Assembly: GCF_023715225.1 (NCBI RefSeq)
Contig: NZ_JAMBNS010000006.1
Location: 124,001-188,000, forward strand
Length of the DNA: 64,000 bases
Reading direction: 5' to 3'
From: Robertmurraya korlensis
Lineage (GTDB): Bacteria; Bacillota; Bacilli; Bacillales; Cytobacillaceae
Below are positions 16,312-23,795 of this stretch, piece by piece; the stretch's first letter is position 1; every line of letters begins with the position of its first letter. The notes below the pieces were generated by a model, which ran no database searches, had not been told where the DNA came from, and saw only the letters and a list, made by a program, of their open reading frames with translations. The translations under genes were made by a program, and so were the position numbers.

Positions 16312-17226
16312 ATGAAGTTGTTAAAATGGATTTGTATGGTTGCCCTAGCTTTTGTAGTGATCAGTTCAAATCAATTGGTTTATGCCTCAACGAATTCAAA
16401 TGACGAAGAAAGTATTAATGAAAAATTTGGTCTTCCAATTGTTGTATATGGTGCAGCCTTGTCCGACAGTCAAAAAGCAGAGGTAAGAGACCTGCTCGGG
16501 GTAAAGGATACAAGTAAAGTAACTGAAATTACGGTAACAGGTCAAGACCTTGTTTATTATATTGACGGAGATAAAAACTCAAATATGTACTCCTCCGCAA
16601 AAATCACTCGTAAGGAAAAAGGGGAAGGACTGGTTATTAACCAAGTTACACCAGAGAACATTACAGAAGTAACGAGTGAAATGTATGCCAATGCTTTATT
16701 AACTGCAGGGATTGAGGATGCAGTTGTAGATGTAGCATCTCCGGTTAAGGTAAGTGGACACTCCGCTCTAGTTGGTATGTATAAAGCATACGACGAGGGT
16801 GAAGGGACAGAGCTGAATCAAGAGCGTACAGAAGTAGCGAATGAAGAATTAACGCTAGCAACAGATTTAGCCAAAAAGGAAGGGCTCGATGAAGATAAGG
16901 TAAGTGAGCTGCTAACTGAAATAAAGAAAGAAATTGCTGAACAAAAACCAGCAACAAAGGAAGAATTGGAGCAATTGATTGACGAAAAGCTCCAAACTTT
17001 AAATGTTCAATTAAGTGAAGAAGATCGTCAGCTATTAATTGACCTTTTTGAAAAAATGCGTAATCTTAATATTAATTTTGAAAATGTTCAATCACAGTTA
17101 GAAGATCTATCAAAGGATATCCAAAATCGTATTGAGAACGCAATTAGTGAAAACAAAGGATTTCTGGACACTATTGCCAATTTTTTTAAGTCGTTTATCG
17201 ATAGTTTGAAGAGTTTGTTTTCATAA
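16312..17226 (+). CDS. ypuA: Secreted DUF1002 protein (YpuA-like)
   Basis: A 304-residue exported protein. The signal peptide MKLLKWICMVALAFVVI ends before STNSNDEE. The mature region fits the DUF1002/YpuA family: LPIVVYGAALSDSQKAEVRDLLG, TVTGQDLVYYIDGD, and YANALLTAGIEDAVVDVASPVKVSGHSALVGMYKAY. The last 130 residues are an acidic coiled-coil-like tail ending FFKSFIDSLKSLFS. The family's function is unknown. ATG 16312 follows TTAGGAGG. Ends in its own terminator. Confidence 0.8.
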   Translation: MKLLKWICMVALAFVVISSNQLVYASTNSNDEESINEKFGLPIVVYGAALSDSQKAEVRDLLGVKDTSKVTEITVTGQDLVYYIDGDKNSNMYSSAKITRKEKGEGLVINQVTPENITEVTSEMYANALLTAGIEDAVVDVASPVKVSGHSALVGMYKAYDEGEGTELNQERTEVANEELTLATDLAKKEGLDEDKVSELLTEIKKEIAEQKPATKEELEQLIDEKLQTLNVQLSEEDRQLLIDLFEKMRNLNINFENVQSQLEDLSKDIQNRIENAISENKGFLDTIANFFKSFIDSLKSLFS

Positions 17227-17233
17227 ATTAGGG

Positions 17234-17258
17234 ATCCCGCTGTATAGCGGGATTTTTT
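17234..17258 (+). terminator. Intrinsic terminator after the DUF1002 gene
   Basis: ATCCCGCT (17234-17241), loop GTAT, AGCGGGAT (17246-17253), then TTTTTT. Confidence 0.9.
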
Positions 17259-17392
17259 CATGTGAGCAGAATGATTTACAGCGTAATATAAGGAGGGGTA
17301 CAATTAACAAATCATATATGCGTTTAATAACTTGTTGTTGTTGCACACTATGGTTCATATGCAAGTAAATTATTTTTGTAGGTGGGGTTTCT

Positions 17393-18112
17393 ATGAAGAT
17401 TGAAGTATGGTCAGATTTTGTTTGTCCATTTTGTTATATTGGAAAAAGAAGACTAGAGGAAGCAATTAATCAATTTGAACATAAAGACCAAATAGAGGTA
17501 GAGTTTAAAGCATTCGAATTGGATCCTAATTCGCCGATGGAGCCTACAATGAAGATTCATGAGGCATTGGCAAAGAAATACGGGATGAGTGTGGAGGAAG
17601 CAAAACGAGCAAATGAAAATATGGCGAAACAAGCGGCTACTGTCGGATTACAATTTCGTTTTGACGAAATGATGCCTAGTAATACCTTTGATGCTCACCG
17701 CTTAGCTAAGTACGCCAAAACGGTAGGAAAAGAAAAGGAACTTACCGAAAAGCTTTTGTATGCTTATTTTACAGAGAACAAGCTGTTATCTAAAAAAGAG
17801 TTATTAGTAGAAATTGCTGAAAGTGTGGGTATTAATAGAGCGGAAGCAATGACAGTGTTAGACGACAACACACTTTATGCGAATGATGTTCGAATCGATG
17901 AGACAATCGCACAGCAATACAAAATAACTGGTGTACCATTCTTTGTAGTAAATAATAAATATGGAATTTCCGGAGCACAGCCTTTGGAAACCTTTAAAAA
18001 CGCGCTAGAAAAGGTTTGGGAAGAGGAGAACACAAATAGTCGACTTCAAAATCTGTCTTCCGATGATGCGGGAGTATGTACAGATGATTCTTGTGAGATC
18101 CCGGAGAAGTAA
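17393..18112 (+). CDS. DsbA-family FrnE-like oxidoreductase (YwbO type)
   Basis: A 239-residue thioredoxin-fold protein: MKIEVWSDFVCPFCYIGKRR with a CPFC active site at residues 12-15, a helical insertion, and the cis-Pro loop ITGVPFFVVNNKYGISGAQP near 182. It has no signal peptide, so it is a cytosolic FrnE/polyketide-associated disulfide oxidoreductase like B. subtilis YwbO. Two extra cysteines sit in the tail (CTDDSCE). The DJ-1-like gene follows after 24 bases, and the pair is probably one operon for thiol or oxidative stress. Confidence 0.85.
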   Translation: MKIEVWSDFVCPFCYIGKRRLEEAINQFEHKDQIEVEFKAFELDPNSPMEPTMKIHEALAKKYGMSVEEAKRANENMAKQAATVGLQFRFDEMMPSNTFDAHRLAKYAKTVGKEKELTEKLLYAYFTENKLLSKKELLVEIAESVGINRAEAMTVLDDNTLYANDVRIDETIAQQYKITGVPFFVVNNKYGISGAQPLETFKNALEKVWEEENTNSRLQNLSSDDAGVCTDDSCEIPEK

Positions 18113-18136
18113 GATATCCAAAAGGAGTGAGAAGGT

Positions 18137-18661
18137 TTGAAGTTAGTAGGAAAAAAAATCATCCAGCTAGTTAGCCATGACTTTGAGGATTTAGAATTAT
18201 GGTACCCTGTTCTGCGACTTCGTGAAGAAGGGGCAGTCGTTGATATTGTAGGAGAAAAAGCAGGAGAAACGTATATAGGAAAATATGGAGTTCCTATTAA
18301 ATCTGATTTTGCCTTTACAGATATTAACTCAGAAGATTACGATGCCATTCTTGTACCAGGTGGATGGTCACCTGACTTATTAAGAAGATTTGAAAGTATT
18401 CTTTCCATGGTTCGTTCCATGGATCAGGCAGAAAAGCCGATAGGCCAAATCTGTCACGCCGGTTGGGTATTGATTTCTGCAAAAATCTTATCAGGTAGAA
18501 AAGTAACAAGTACTCCAGGGATTAAAGATGATATGATCAATGCGGGAGCTGAGTGGTTAGACGTTCCAGTTATCGTCGATGGACATATTATCTCAAGTCG
18601 CCGTCCACCAGATTTACCTGACTATATGAGAGAATTTATAGCAGTTTTAGCTAATAAGTAG
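18137..18661 (+). CDS. DJ-1/PfpI family protein (general stress protein type)
   Basis: A 174-residue DJ-1/PfpI superfamily member. The nucleophile cysteine lies in GQICHAGWVLISA near residue 102, DAILVPGGWSPDLLRR provides the acidic strand and VTSTPGIKDDMINAGAEW the family's second half. Similar to B. subtilis YfkM and PfpI-type proteins, which act as deglycases, chaperones or proteases depending on the member. TTG start behind AAAGGAG. Likely co-transcribed with the upstream DsbA-like gene. Confidence 0.85.
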   Translation: MKLVGKKIIQLVSHDFEDLELWYPVLRLREEGAVVDIVGEKAGETYIGKYGVPIKSDFAFTDINSEDYDAILVPGGWSPDLLRRFESILSMVRSMDQAEKPIGQICHAGWVLISAKILSGRKVTSTPGIKDDMINAGAEWLDVPVIVDGHIISSRRPPDLPDYMREFIAVLANK

Positions 18662-18663
18662 TC

Positions 18664-18686
18664 ACCACTCATTTGAGTGGTTTTTT
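18664..18686 (+). terminator. Intrinsic terminator
   Basis: ACCACTC (18664-18670), loop ATTT, GAGTGG (18675-18680), then six T. It ends the DsbA/DJ-1 unit. Confidence 0.85.
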
Positions 18687-18756
18687 AATGCTGTGAATCT
18701 TTTTAAACATTGCCCCGTATATAAGATAAGTTAACAGTAAGTTAGGGGGAGTTTCG

Positions 18757-19266
18757 GTGAACCAAAAGAAACTGTACTTTTCCGATTCTTTTTTTTCTAC
18801 AGGAAAGACGGATATTTTAACGGAAGAGGAAGAAAAGATTGGAGAGATTGATCTTAAAAGTATGTTTTCATCATCTGTAGATATATTGAATGGAAAACAG
18901 GAAGTTCTAGTTAGTGCTAAGTTTCCAATGCTAGGTATTCATTGGAGAGTATTAGATAGTGAAGGTACTGAGTTAGGGAAATTAAAGGAGAAATTTGCTT
19001 TCTTCTCAAAAAAATATTCCTATGAAGCATATGATCGAGACCTTTTTTTAATTGATTCGGAATTGTTTTCAAAGGAATATGTGATTAAGCGAGAGGCAGA
19101 TGAATTGGTAATTGCGACTTTTAAGAAAGTAAGTGGTATTTTTTCATCCGCAGCTTACGAATTAGACAATCACTCTAATACGTTAACATCACCAGAATTA
19201 ATAGCTGTAATTATGGGGGTAAACGCGATACAAAAGCGTAATAACTCTTCAAATGCTTCAACCTAA
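18757..19266 (+). CDS. Tubby/LURP-one-like domain protein, function unknown
   Basis: A 169-residue protein with repeating beta strands and polar turns (LYFSDSFFSTGKTDILTEEE, PMLGIHWRVLDSEGTELGKL, YEAYDRDLFLIDSELF) and a C-terminal hydrophobic helix (LIAVIMGVNAIQKR). This layout resembles tubby C-terminal/LURP-one-related phospholipid-scramblase-like folds, but the assignment is by pattern only. GTG 18757 behind AGGGGGAG. Monocistronic. Confidence 0.55.
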   Translation: MNQKKLYFSDSFFSTGKTDILTEEEEKIGEIDLKSMFSSSVDILNGKQEVLVSAKFPMLGIHWRVLDSEGTELGKLKEKFAFFSKKYSYEAYDRDLFLIDSELFSKEYVIKREADELVIATFKKVSGIFSSAAYELDNHSNTLTSPELIAVIMGVNAIQKRNNSSNAST

Positions 19267-19282
19267 TCTAAAGTCAATTACA

Positions 19283-19313
19283 AAGGTTGCTAATTATAGG
19301 CAACCTTCTTTTC
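19283..19313 (+). terminator. Intrinsic terminator
   Basis: AAGGTTGC (19283-19290) pairs with GCAACCTT (19300-19307), then CTTTTC. Confidence 0.75.
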
Positions 19314-19371
19314 ATTTTTAAAAGATGTGATACTATATAGAAAAAGCTGGTAAGAAAATGAGGTTTGAATC

Positions 19372-20502
19372 GTGTTTAAAAAACCAATATCAAAAAGAAA
19401 TTGGGGTATTTCGCCCTATATTTGGAGCGTTATCAGTATACTTCCTTTTTATTTTATCTTTCAATCATCATCCACGCCTGAAATTGTTGCAGGAATCATA
19501 CTAACTGTTATATTTTTTATTACCTTACGATTTGCGTTCTTATCAAAACGTTGGCCAGTCTACTTATGGACGATTATTTTAATTAGTATTTCTATTACAA
19601 TGGCTATTCTCTTTTCGTTTGTATATTTTGCATTTTACATAGCGTATTACAACGGAAATATTAAAAAACGTGTTGCCTTTATGACTATATACGTAATCCA
19701 TCTTGTCGCAACCACATTTGCGATTAATTACAATGTGGTTCTACAAGATCCTCAGTTTATAAAACAGCTACCTTTTGTCATTATCATCTGGATAAGTGTT
19801 ATTTTATTACCTTTTAATATATATAATCGTAAAAAGCAGGAGGTACTAGAAGAAAAGTTAGAGGATGCAAACAAACGGATTGCCGAATTGGTGAAACAGG
19901 AGGAAAGACAACGTATTGCTCGCGATTTACATGATACTTTGGGACAAAAGCTTTCACTCATCGGTTTAAAAAGTGACTTAGCTCGAAGATTGATTATAAA
20001 GGATCCTGAACAGGCCAAACATGAGTTAAGGGATGTGCAGCAGACAGCAAGAACTGCGTTAAATGAGGTTCGTCAATTAGTATCACAAATGAGAGGAATT
20101 CGGCTAGATGAAGAAATTGTTCTCGTTAGACAAATATTAAAGGCGGCTGATATTGAGTTAATCTATAGTCAAGAAAAACCAGTTTCTCATGTTTCATTAT
20201 TTCTTGAAAACATTTTAAGCATGTGTATTAAGGAAGCCATAACAAATGTCGTTAAGCACAGTCAGGCAAATGTAGTTCAACTGACGATAAAACAATCCTC
20301 AAAAGACATAACGATCATCGTACAAGACGATGGAATAGGTCTTTGGCAAAAGCAGAACCAAACATCAGGACATGGGTTAATTGGGATGAGAGAACGTCTT
20401 GATTTTGTTAATGGAAGTCTAAAAATTATCGGTGATGGTGGAACCAAACTAATTATGAAGGTGCCTCTTGTCCAGGTCGCAAAGGAGGAAAATTCTATAT
20501 GA
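19372..20502 (+). CDS. desK: DesK-like sensor histidine kinase
   Basis: A 376-residue protein. Residues 1-155 contain about five membrane segments. A parallel coiled-coil linker follows (KKQEVLEEKLEDANKRIAEL), then the HisKA_3 box RIARDLHDTLGQKLSLIGLK with the phospho-acceptor His near residue 188, and the HATPase domain (EAITNVVKHSQA, DDGIGL, GHGLIGMRERL). Length and layout match B. subtilis DesK, which senses membrane thickness and fluidity. GTG start behind GAGG. Overlaps desR by four bases. The target desaturase gene des is not in this window. Confidence 0.88.
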   Translation: MFKKPISKRNWGISPYIWSVISILPFYFIFQSSSTPEIVAGIILTVIFFITLRFAFLSKRWPVYLWTIILISISITMAILFSFVYFAFYIAYYNGNIKKRVAFMTIYVIHLVATTFAINYNVVLQDPQFIKQLPFVIIIWISVILLPFNIYNRKKQEVLEEKLEDANKRIAELVKQEERQRIARDLHDTLGQKLSLIGLKSDLARRLIIKDPEQAKHELRDVQQTARTALNEVRQLVSQMRGIRLDEEIVLVRQILKAADIELIYSQEKPVSHVSLFLENILSMCIKEAITNVVKHSQANVVQLTIKQSSKDITIIVQDDGIGLWQKQNQTSGHGLIGMRERLDFVNGSLKIIGDGGTKLIMKVPLVQVAKEENSI

Positions 20503-21098
20503 TCAAAATCGTTATTGCAGAAGACCAGCGAATGCTGTTAGGAGCGTTAGGTTCTCTTCTGAGCCTAGAAGACGATATGGAAGTGATTGGGAAGGCGAAT
20601 AATGGAAACGAAGCTGTTTCCCTTGTGAAACAAATCCAGCCGGATGTATGTATTATGGATATTGAAATGCCAGAAAAGACAGGGCTTGAAGCGGCTGAAG
20701 AACTAAAGGGTGGAAACTGTAAAGTAATTATTCTAACGACATTTGCGCGTTCAGGCTATTTCCAGCGTGCCTTAAAAGCGGGTGTAAGAGGGTATCTCTT
20801 AAAGGATAGTCCAAGTGAAGAATTGGCAAGCTCAATAAGAAGTATTGTAGCTGGCAAGCGAATTTATGCACCTGAACTAATGGACGATCTTTATACAGAG
20901 GAAAATCCTTTAACAGAAAGAGAACGTGAGGTTCTTGAGCTAGTTGCTGACGGAAGGAATACGAAGGAGATCGCTGAGCAGTTAAATATCAAAACTGGAA
21001 CGGTTAGAAATTACATATCAGCGATACTGGAGAAACTTGAAGTTACAAACAGAATTGAAGCCATTACACAATCTAAAGAAAAAGGCTGGTTTAAGTAA
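20499..21098 (+). CDS. desR: DesR-like NarL/LuxR response regulator
   Basis: 199 residues, the same length as DesR. The receiver domain has acidic residues near 9-10 (IAEDQRM), the phospho-acceptor Asp in CIMDIEMPEKTG at about 54 and the Thr/Lys switch (ILTTF, LLKDSP). The LuxR-type HTH is at 130-195 (LTEREREVLELVADGRNTKEIAEQL, TGTVRNYISAILEKL). Translationally coupled to desK by an ATGA overlap with AAAGGAGG inside desK. Followed by a terminator. Confidence 0.88.
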   Translation: MIKIVIAEDQRMLLGALGSLLSLEDDMEVIGKANNGNEAVSLVKQIQPDVCIMDIEMPEKTGLEAAEELKGGNCKVIILTTFARSGYFQRALKAGVRGYLLKDSPSEELASSIRSIVAGKRIYAPELMDDLYTEENPLTEREREVLELVADGRNTKEIAEQLNIKTGTVRNYISAILEKLEVTNRIEAITQSKEKGWFK

Positions 21099-21125
21099 GA
21101 ACACTTATACATGCCCACCTGACCT

Positions 21126-21158
21126 ACCATAGGAGAAATTTCTATGGTTTTTATTTTT
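21126..21158 (+). terminator. Intrinsic terminator after desR
   Basis: ACCATAG (21126-21132) pairs with CTATGGT (21142-21148), followed by a T-rich tract. Confidence 0.8.
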
Positions 21159-21187
21159 TCAATAAAAATGGGTCATATACCCTTAAC

Positions 21188-21215
21188 ACATCGAGAAGTA
21201 TCGTGACATAACCTA
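21188..21215 (+). promoter_or_regulatory. Predicted sigma-K promoter of the CotW-like gene
   Basis: AC (21188-21189), 17 bases, CATAACCTA (21207-21215). This fits the late mother-cell sigma-K consensus (AC, 16-17 bases, CATAnnnTA) and precedes a coat gene by 26 bases. Confidence 0.5.
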
Positions 21216-21240
21216 TATTAAAAAGGTAGGAGGGATTTAA

Positions 21241-21435
21241 ATGAGTAATAAAGAAGAGTTTGAAAAAATCTCAAAACAAAGTATGGATTTATTAATTAAT
21301 GCTACGTTAAAAAGACACGGCATAAACCTTAATACAAAGCCACAGCTTTCAGATGAAGATAGAGCAGAGTTAAGAAGTCTAATTGAAGGCCTTAAGCAAA
21401 ACGTTGAGTCTCTTACTAATATTACAAAAAAGTAA
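21241..21435 (+). CDS. Small spore coat protein, CotW-like
   Basis: A 64-residue helical, charged protein (MSNKEEFEKISKQSM, LKRHGINLNTKPQLSDEDRA, LRSLIEGLKQNVESLTN). The segment KRHGxN...LSDEDRAELRSLIEGLKQ resembles the core of CotW, a component of the insoluble coat/crust cotVWXYZ cluster. The assignment rests on that remembered similarity and on the CotX-like neighbour. Good GTAGGAGGG ribosome binding site and a sigma-K-like promoter. The gene is closed by its own terminator. Confidence 0.65.
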   Translation: MSNKEEFEKISKQSMDLLINATLKRHGINLNTKPQLSDEDRAELRSLIEGLKQNVESLTNITKK

Positions 21436-21440
21436 TCGTA

Positions 21441-21469
21441 AAAGTGGTTGTGACAAGCAACCACTTTTT
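21441..21469 (+). terminator. Intrinsic terminator after the CotW-like gene
   Basis: AAAGTGGTTG (21441-21450), loop TGACAAG, CAACCACTTT (21458-21467), then T. Confidence 0.85.
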
Positions 21470-21604
21470 CTAGTTTTTTACCTAAAAAAATGACTAGTCT
21501 ATAGTCCATTTTTTTATAAATATAGTCTTTTGCCCTGCCAGACCGGGTCAAACTTACATATACCAATAGTGTAATAACTAAATTCAATAAGGAGGAAATC
21601 ATAT

Positions 21605-22102
21605 ATGAGTTCAAGAGTATGGAAAGGCGAAACACCAGTACTTGCTGACAACAGAGGCGGATACGCATACGCACCTCAAAAATTTAATGCATTAGATCCT
21701 AATTGTGCACATCCTTGGGACTTCTGCTCAGGTGATGAAACACAAGAAGCGGATCAAACAACTAAAAGCGTGCAAGCATCATTTGAGTCTATCGTAATCA
21801 AAGATTCTTGTGATGTTGAAGTAATCACTACTGACACGCAAGCAGCCATCAACCTACAAGTTGCTCTTCAAGCGGCTATTCAACTAGTCATTAGTATCTC
21901 AATTGCTAGTAGCGACCAAGCTGAAGTATTAACTCAAGAATTAACGCAAAAACTAATTAATAAGCAGGTTAATCGTCAACAAACGTATATCGAAAACTCT
22001 CGTGGTGTAAAAGTAACAACTACTGATACAGATTTAGCTGTTAACGTACAAGTGCTTCTACAAGTTCTATTAGCTCTAGTTGCTAGATTAGACATCCTAT
22101 AA
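21605..22102 (+). CDS. Spore coat protein, CotX/CotV family
   Basis: A 165-residue protein. The N-terminal 50 residues have two cysteines (DPNCAHPWDFC). Two related hydrophobic repeats follow, near 75-115 and 134-165, each beginning VTTTDT or ITTDT and continuing as aliphatic helix (AINLQVALQAAIQLVI; LAVNVQVLLQVLLALVARLDIL). This duplicated module typifies the CotX/CotV proteins of the outer coat/crust. ATG 21605 follows AAGGAGG. A partial sigma-K -10-like CATATACCA (21557-21565) lies upstream, without a good -35. Confidence 0.82.
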   Translation: MSSRVWKGETPVLADNRGGYAYAPQKFNALDPNCAHPWDFCSGDETQEADQTTKSVQASFESIVIKDSCDVEVITTDTQAAINLQVALQAAIQLVISISIASSDQAEVLTQELTQKLINKQVNRQQTYIENSRGVKVTTTDTDLAVNVQVLLQVLLALVARLDIL

Positions 22103-22113
22103 TCATGAGAAAA

Positions 22114-22148
22114 AACAAGGAGCTCATTAATAGCTCCTTGTTTCTTTA
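22114..22148. terminator. Bidirectional terminator between coat and LysM genes
   Basis: AACAAGGAGCT (22114-22124), loop CATTAAT, AGCTCCTTGTT (22132-22142), with T-rich tracts on both strands. It serves the convergent CotX-like and LysM genes. Confidence 0.9.
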
Positions 22149-22149
22149 T

Positions 22150-23709
22150 TTATCTCACTCCAGCAGCCTTTTCGACTTGGGCTTGGTGAGAAGGATCCGT
22201 TTTGCCATCTACATGCCTTGTACTGTCAGAAAAATACACATCAAAATGTCCAGTTATTCCATTATCCATAATGTATTCACGTTCATGGGGATAAAAGCTC
22301 ATACTAGCTGCTAATTTTCTGCCATCCACTTCAACAATAACCGCACGTGCTGTCCATGAATAGCCTCCCCATATGGTTTTTGCGGTATTTGTATCGCTGA
22401 CAGTTAGCGTTTCACAATCGGCATGATTTGCACCAATCGTCCGTTTAATTGTAAATGATTTTCCTGTAGCAAGATCTGTTACCTTAGCTACCTTCCCAAT
22501 TGTAAATACATATTGGGCTTCCGTCCACCAATTTAATAATTCACCATGATTCGGACTGACGGTCTCTTTTACAGGTATTTTATGAACGGGTATTCGTAAC
22601 TCTTGACCGATCGAGAGCATACTTGAGGTGGTTAACCCATTTGCTTGTAAAAGTTCTGCCTGTGGAATTCCATATTTTATACTCAGGCTCCAAATCGAAT
22701 CACCAGCTTGCACTTTATGTGTGGTAAAGCTAACTGTGCTAATCGGAGTGGAAACAGCTTTATCACTAATTTGTAACACTTGACCAATTCGTAATACATC
22801 ACTGACTAATTGATTTCGAGATCTTAGTTCATCAACTGTTAAACCAAACTTTAATGCGATTGAATATAGACTATCCCCACTAACCACTGTATAAGTGTCA
22901 GGGAGCGATGGGGTAGTTGTTGTCGGTCCTGGAGTTGTAGCTACCGATTGTGTTGAAGGAATCGTTAATATTTGTCCTAAGCTCAAAACGTCACTTGACA
23001 GTTGATTATGCTTTTTTAGTGCATCCACCGTAGTATTATATTTTTTGGCGAGACTGTAGAGTGTATCTCCAGCAACAACTGTATGGGTGACACTAGTAGG
23101 AGTAGCTGTGGTTTCCGCAACAGCAGGTGTTTGGGGTATTTCTAGAATAGCTGGAATAATCAGTTTTTGATTTATAGATAATGTAGTGGATGACATTTGA
23201 TTGGCTTCTTTAATGCTATCAACAGTTGTATTGTATTTCTTCGATAAACTATATAGCGTATCTCCAGCTTGGACTGTATGTATTGCTTTTGGTATAACAA
23301 GCTTTTGTCCGATAGTTAATGTATCAGAGGATAGTTTATTAGCTGATTTAATAAGATCCACAGAGGTCGCAAATTTTTTGCTTAATCCCCACAATGTATC
23401 ACCAGGGGACACGGAGTAAAAGACGTTTGAATTTGTTTGCTGAATAGCCGTATTAGCAAAAGCGCGATCAGCTGCGACTGGCAAGGTGCTCATTACAAAT
23501 CCACCTAACACAACCTTGACCACTGTAATCTTGATCGAAGGATAACGATTTTTTATTAAAAGAGTTGCTTGCTTCATAATATCAGAGCGGATGGATGACT
23601 TTATGCCAAGTTCCTGTGAAAACTCAGTTAAAGTATCGTCTAAGTAAAGAATGAGTTCATATGCTCCGCTATGATTTTGGAGTAACTTATGCCTGATAAA
23701 AGTGTCCAT
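22150..23709 (-). CDS. Five-LysM peptidoglycan-binding protein with uncharacterised C-terminal domain
   Basis: A 519-residue protein. The first 60 residues look cytosolic (LYLDDTLTEFSQELG). A membrane anchor or late signal follows (ITVVKVVLGGFVMSTLPVAA, cut near AFA). Five LysM repeats then span about 95-395, each with the GDTLxxL(S/A)xKY core and IGQxLxIP end, joined by Thr/Pro-rich linkers. The last 125 residues form a compact domain (GELLNWWTEAQYVFTIGK, GANHADCETL, YPHEREYIMDNGITGHFDVYF) that I cannot name; it has a conserved-looking HxDC. It probably sits in the wall or spore cortex. Its ribosome binding site is buried in a 13-bp hairpin (23712-23746). Downstream of sqhC on the same strand. 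Confidence 0.82.
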   Translation of the reverse strand: MDTFIRHKLLQNHSGAYELILYLDDTLTEFSQELGIKSSIRSDIMKQATLLIKNRYPSIKITVVKVVLGGFVMSTLPVAADRAFANTAIQQTNSNVFYSVSPGDTLWGLSKKFATSVDLIKSANKLSSDTLTIGQKLVIPKAIHTVQAGDTLYSLSKKYNTTVDSIKEANQMSSTTLSINQKLIIPAILEIPQTPAVAETTATPTSVTHTVVAGDTLYSLAKKYNTTVDALKKHNQLSSDVLSLGQILTIPSTQSVATTPGPTTTTPSLPDTYTVVSGDSLYSIALKFGLTVDELRSRNQLVSDVLRIGQVLQISDKAVSTPISTVSFTTHKVQAGDSIWSLSIKYGIPQAELLQANGLTTSSMLSIGQELRIPVHKIPVKETVSPNHGELLNWWTEAQYVFTIGKVAKVTDLATGKSFTIKRTIGANHADCETLTVSDTNTAKTIWGGYSWTARAVIVEVDGRKLAASMSFYPHEREYIMDNGITGHFDVYFSDSTRHVDGKTDPSHQAQVEKAAGVR

Positions 23710-23711
23710 TC

Positions 23712-23746
23712 AAATACCTCCTAGTTAGACTACCTAGGAGGTATTT
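23712..23746 (-). promoter_or_regulatory. Hairpin sequestering the ribosome binding site of the LysM gene
   Basis: On the minus strand AAATACCTCCTAG (23746-23734) pairs perfectly with CTAGGAGGTATTT (23724-23712) across a 9-base loop. The second arm contains the whole AGGAGG Shine-Dalgarno and ends 2 bases before the ATG at 23709. No T run follows, so this is not a normal terminator. It predicts strong translational occlusion unless melted or bound. Confidence 0.7.
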
Positions 23747-23795
23747 TCCACAGTAAAAAATTTGTTATGCATAAATGGTCATTTTCACTTGAATT

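Noticed and set aside
21237-21674. 145-codon minus-strand frame antisense to the coat genes
   Set aside because: It covers a plus-strand gene, a terminator and a promoter, has odd composition and lacks a good ribosome binding site.
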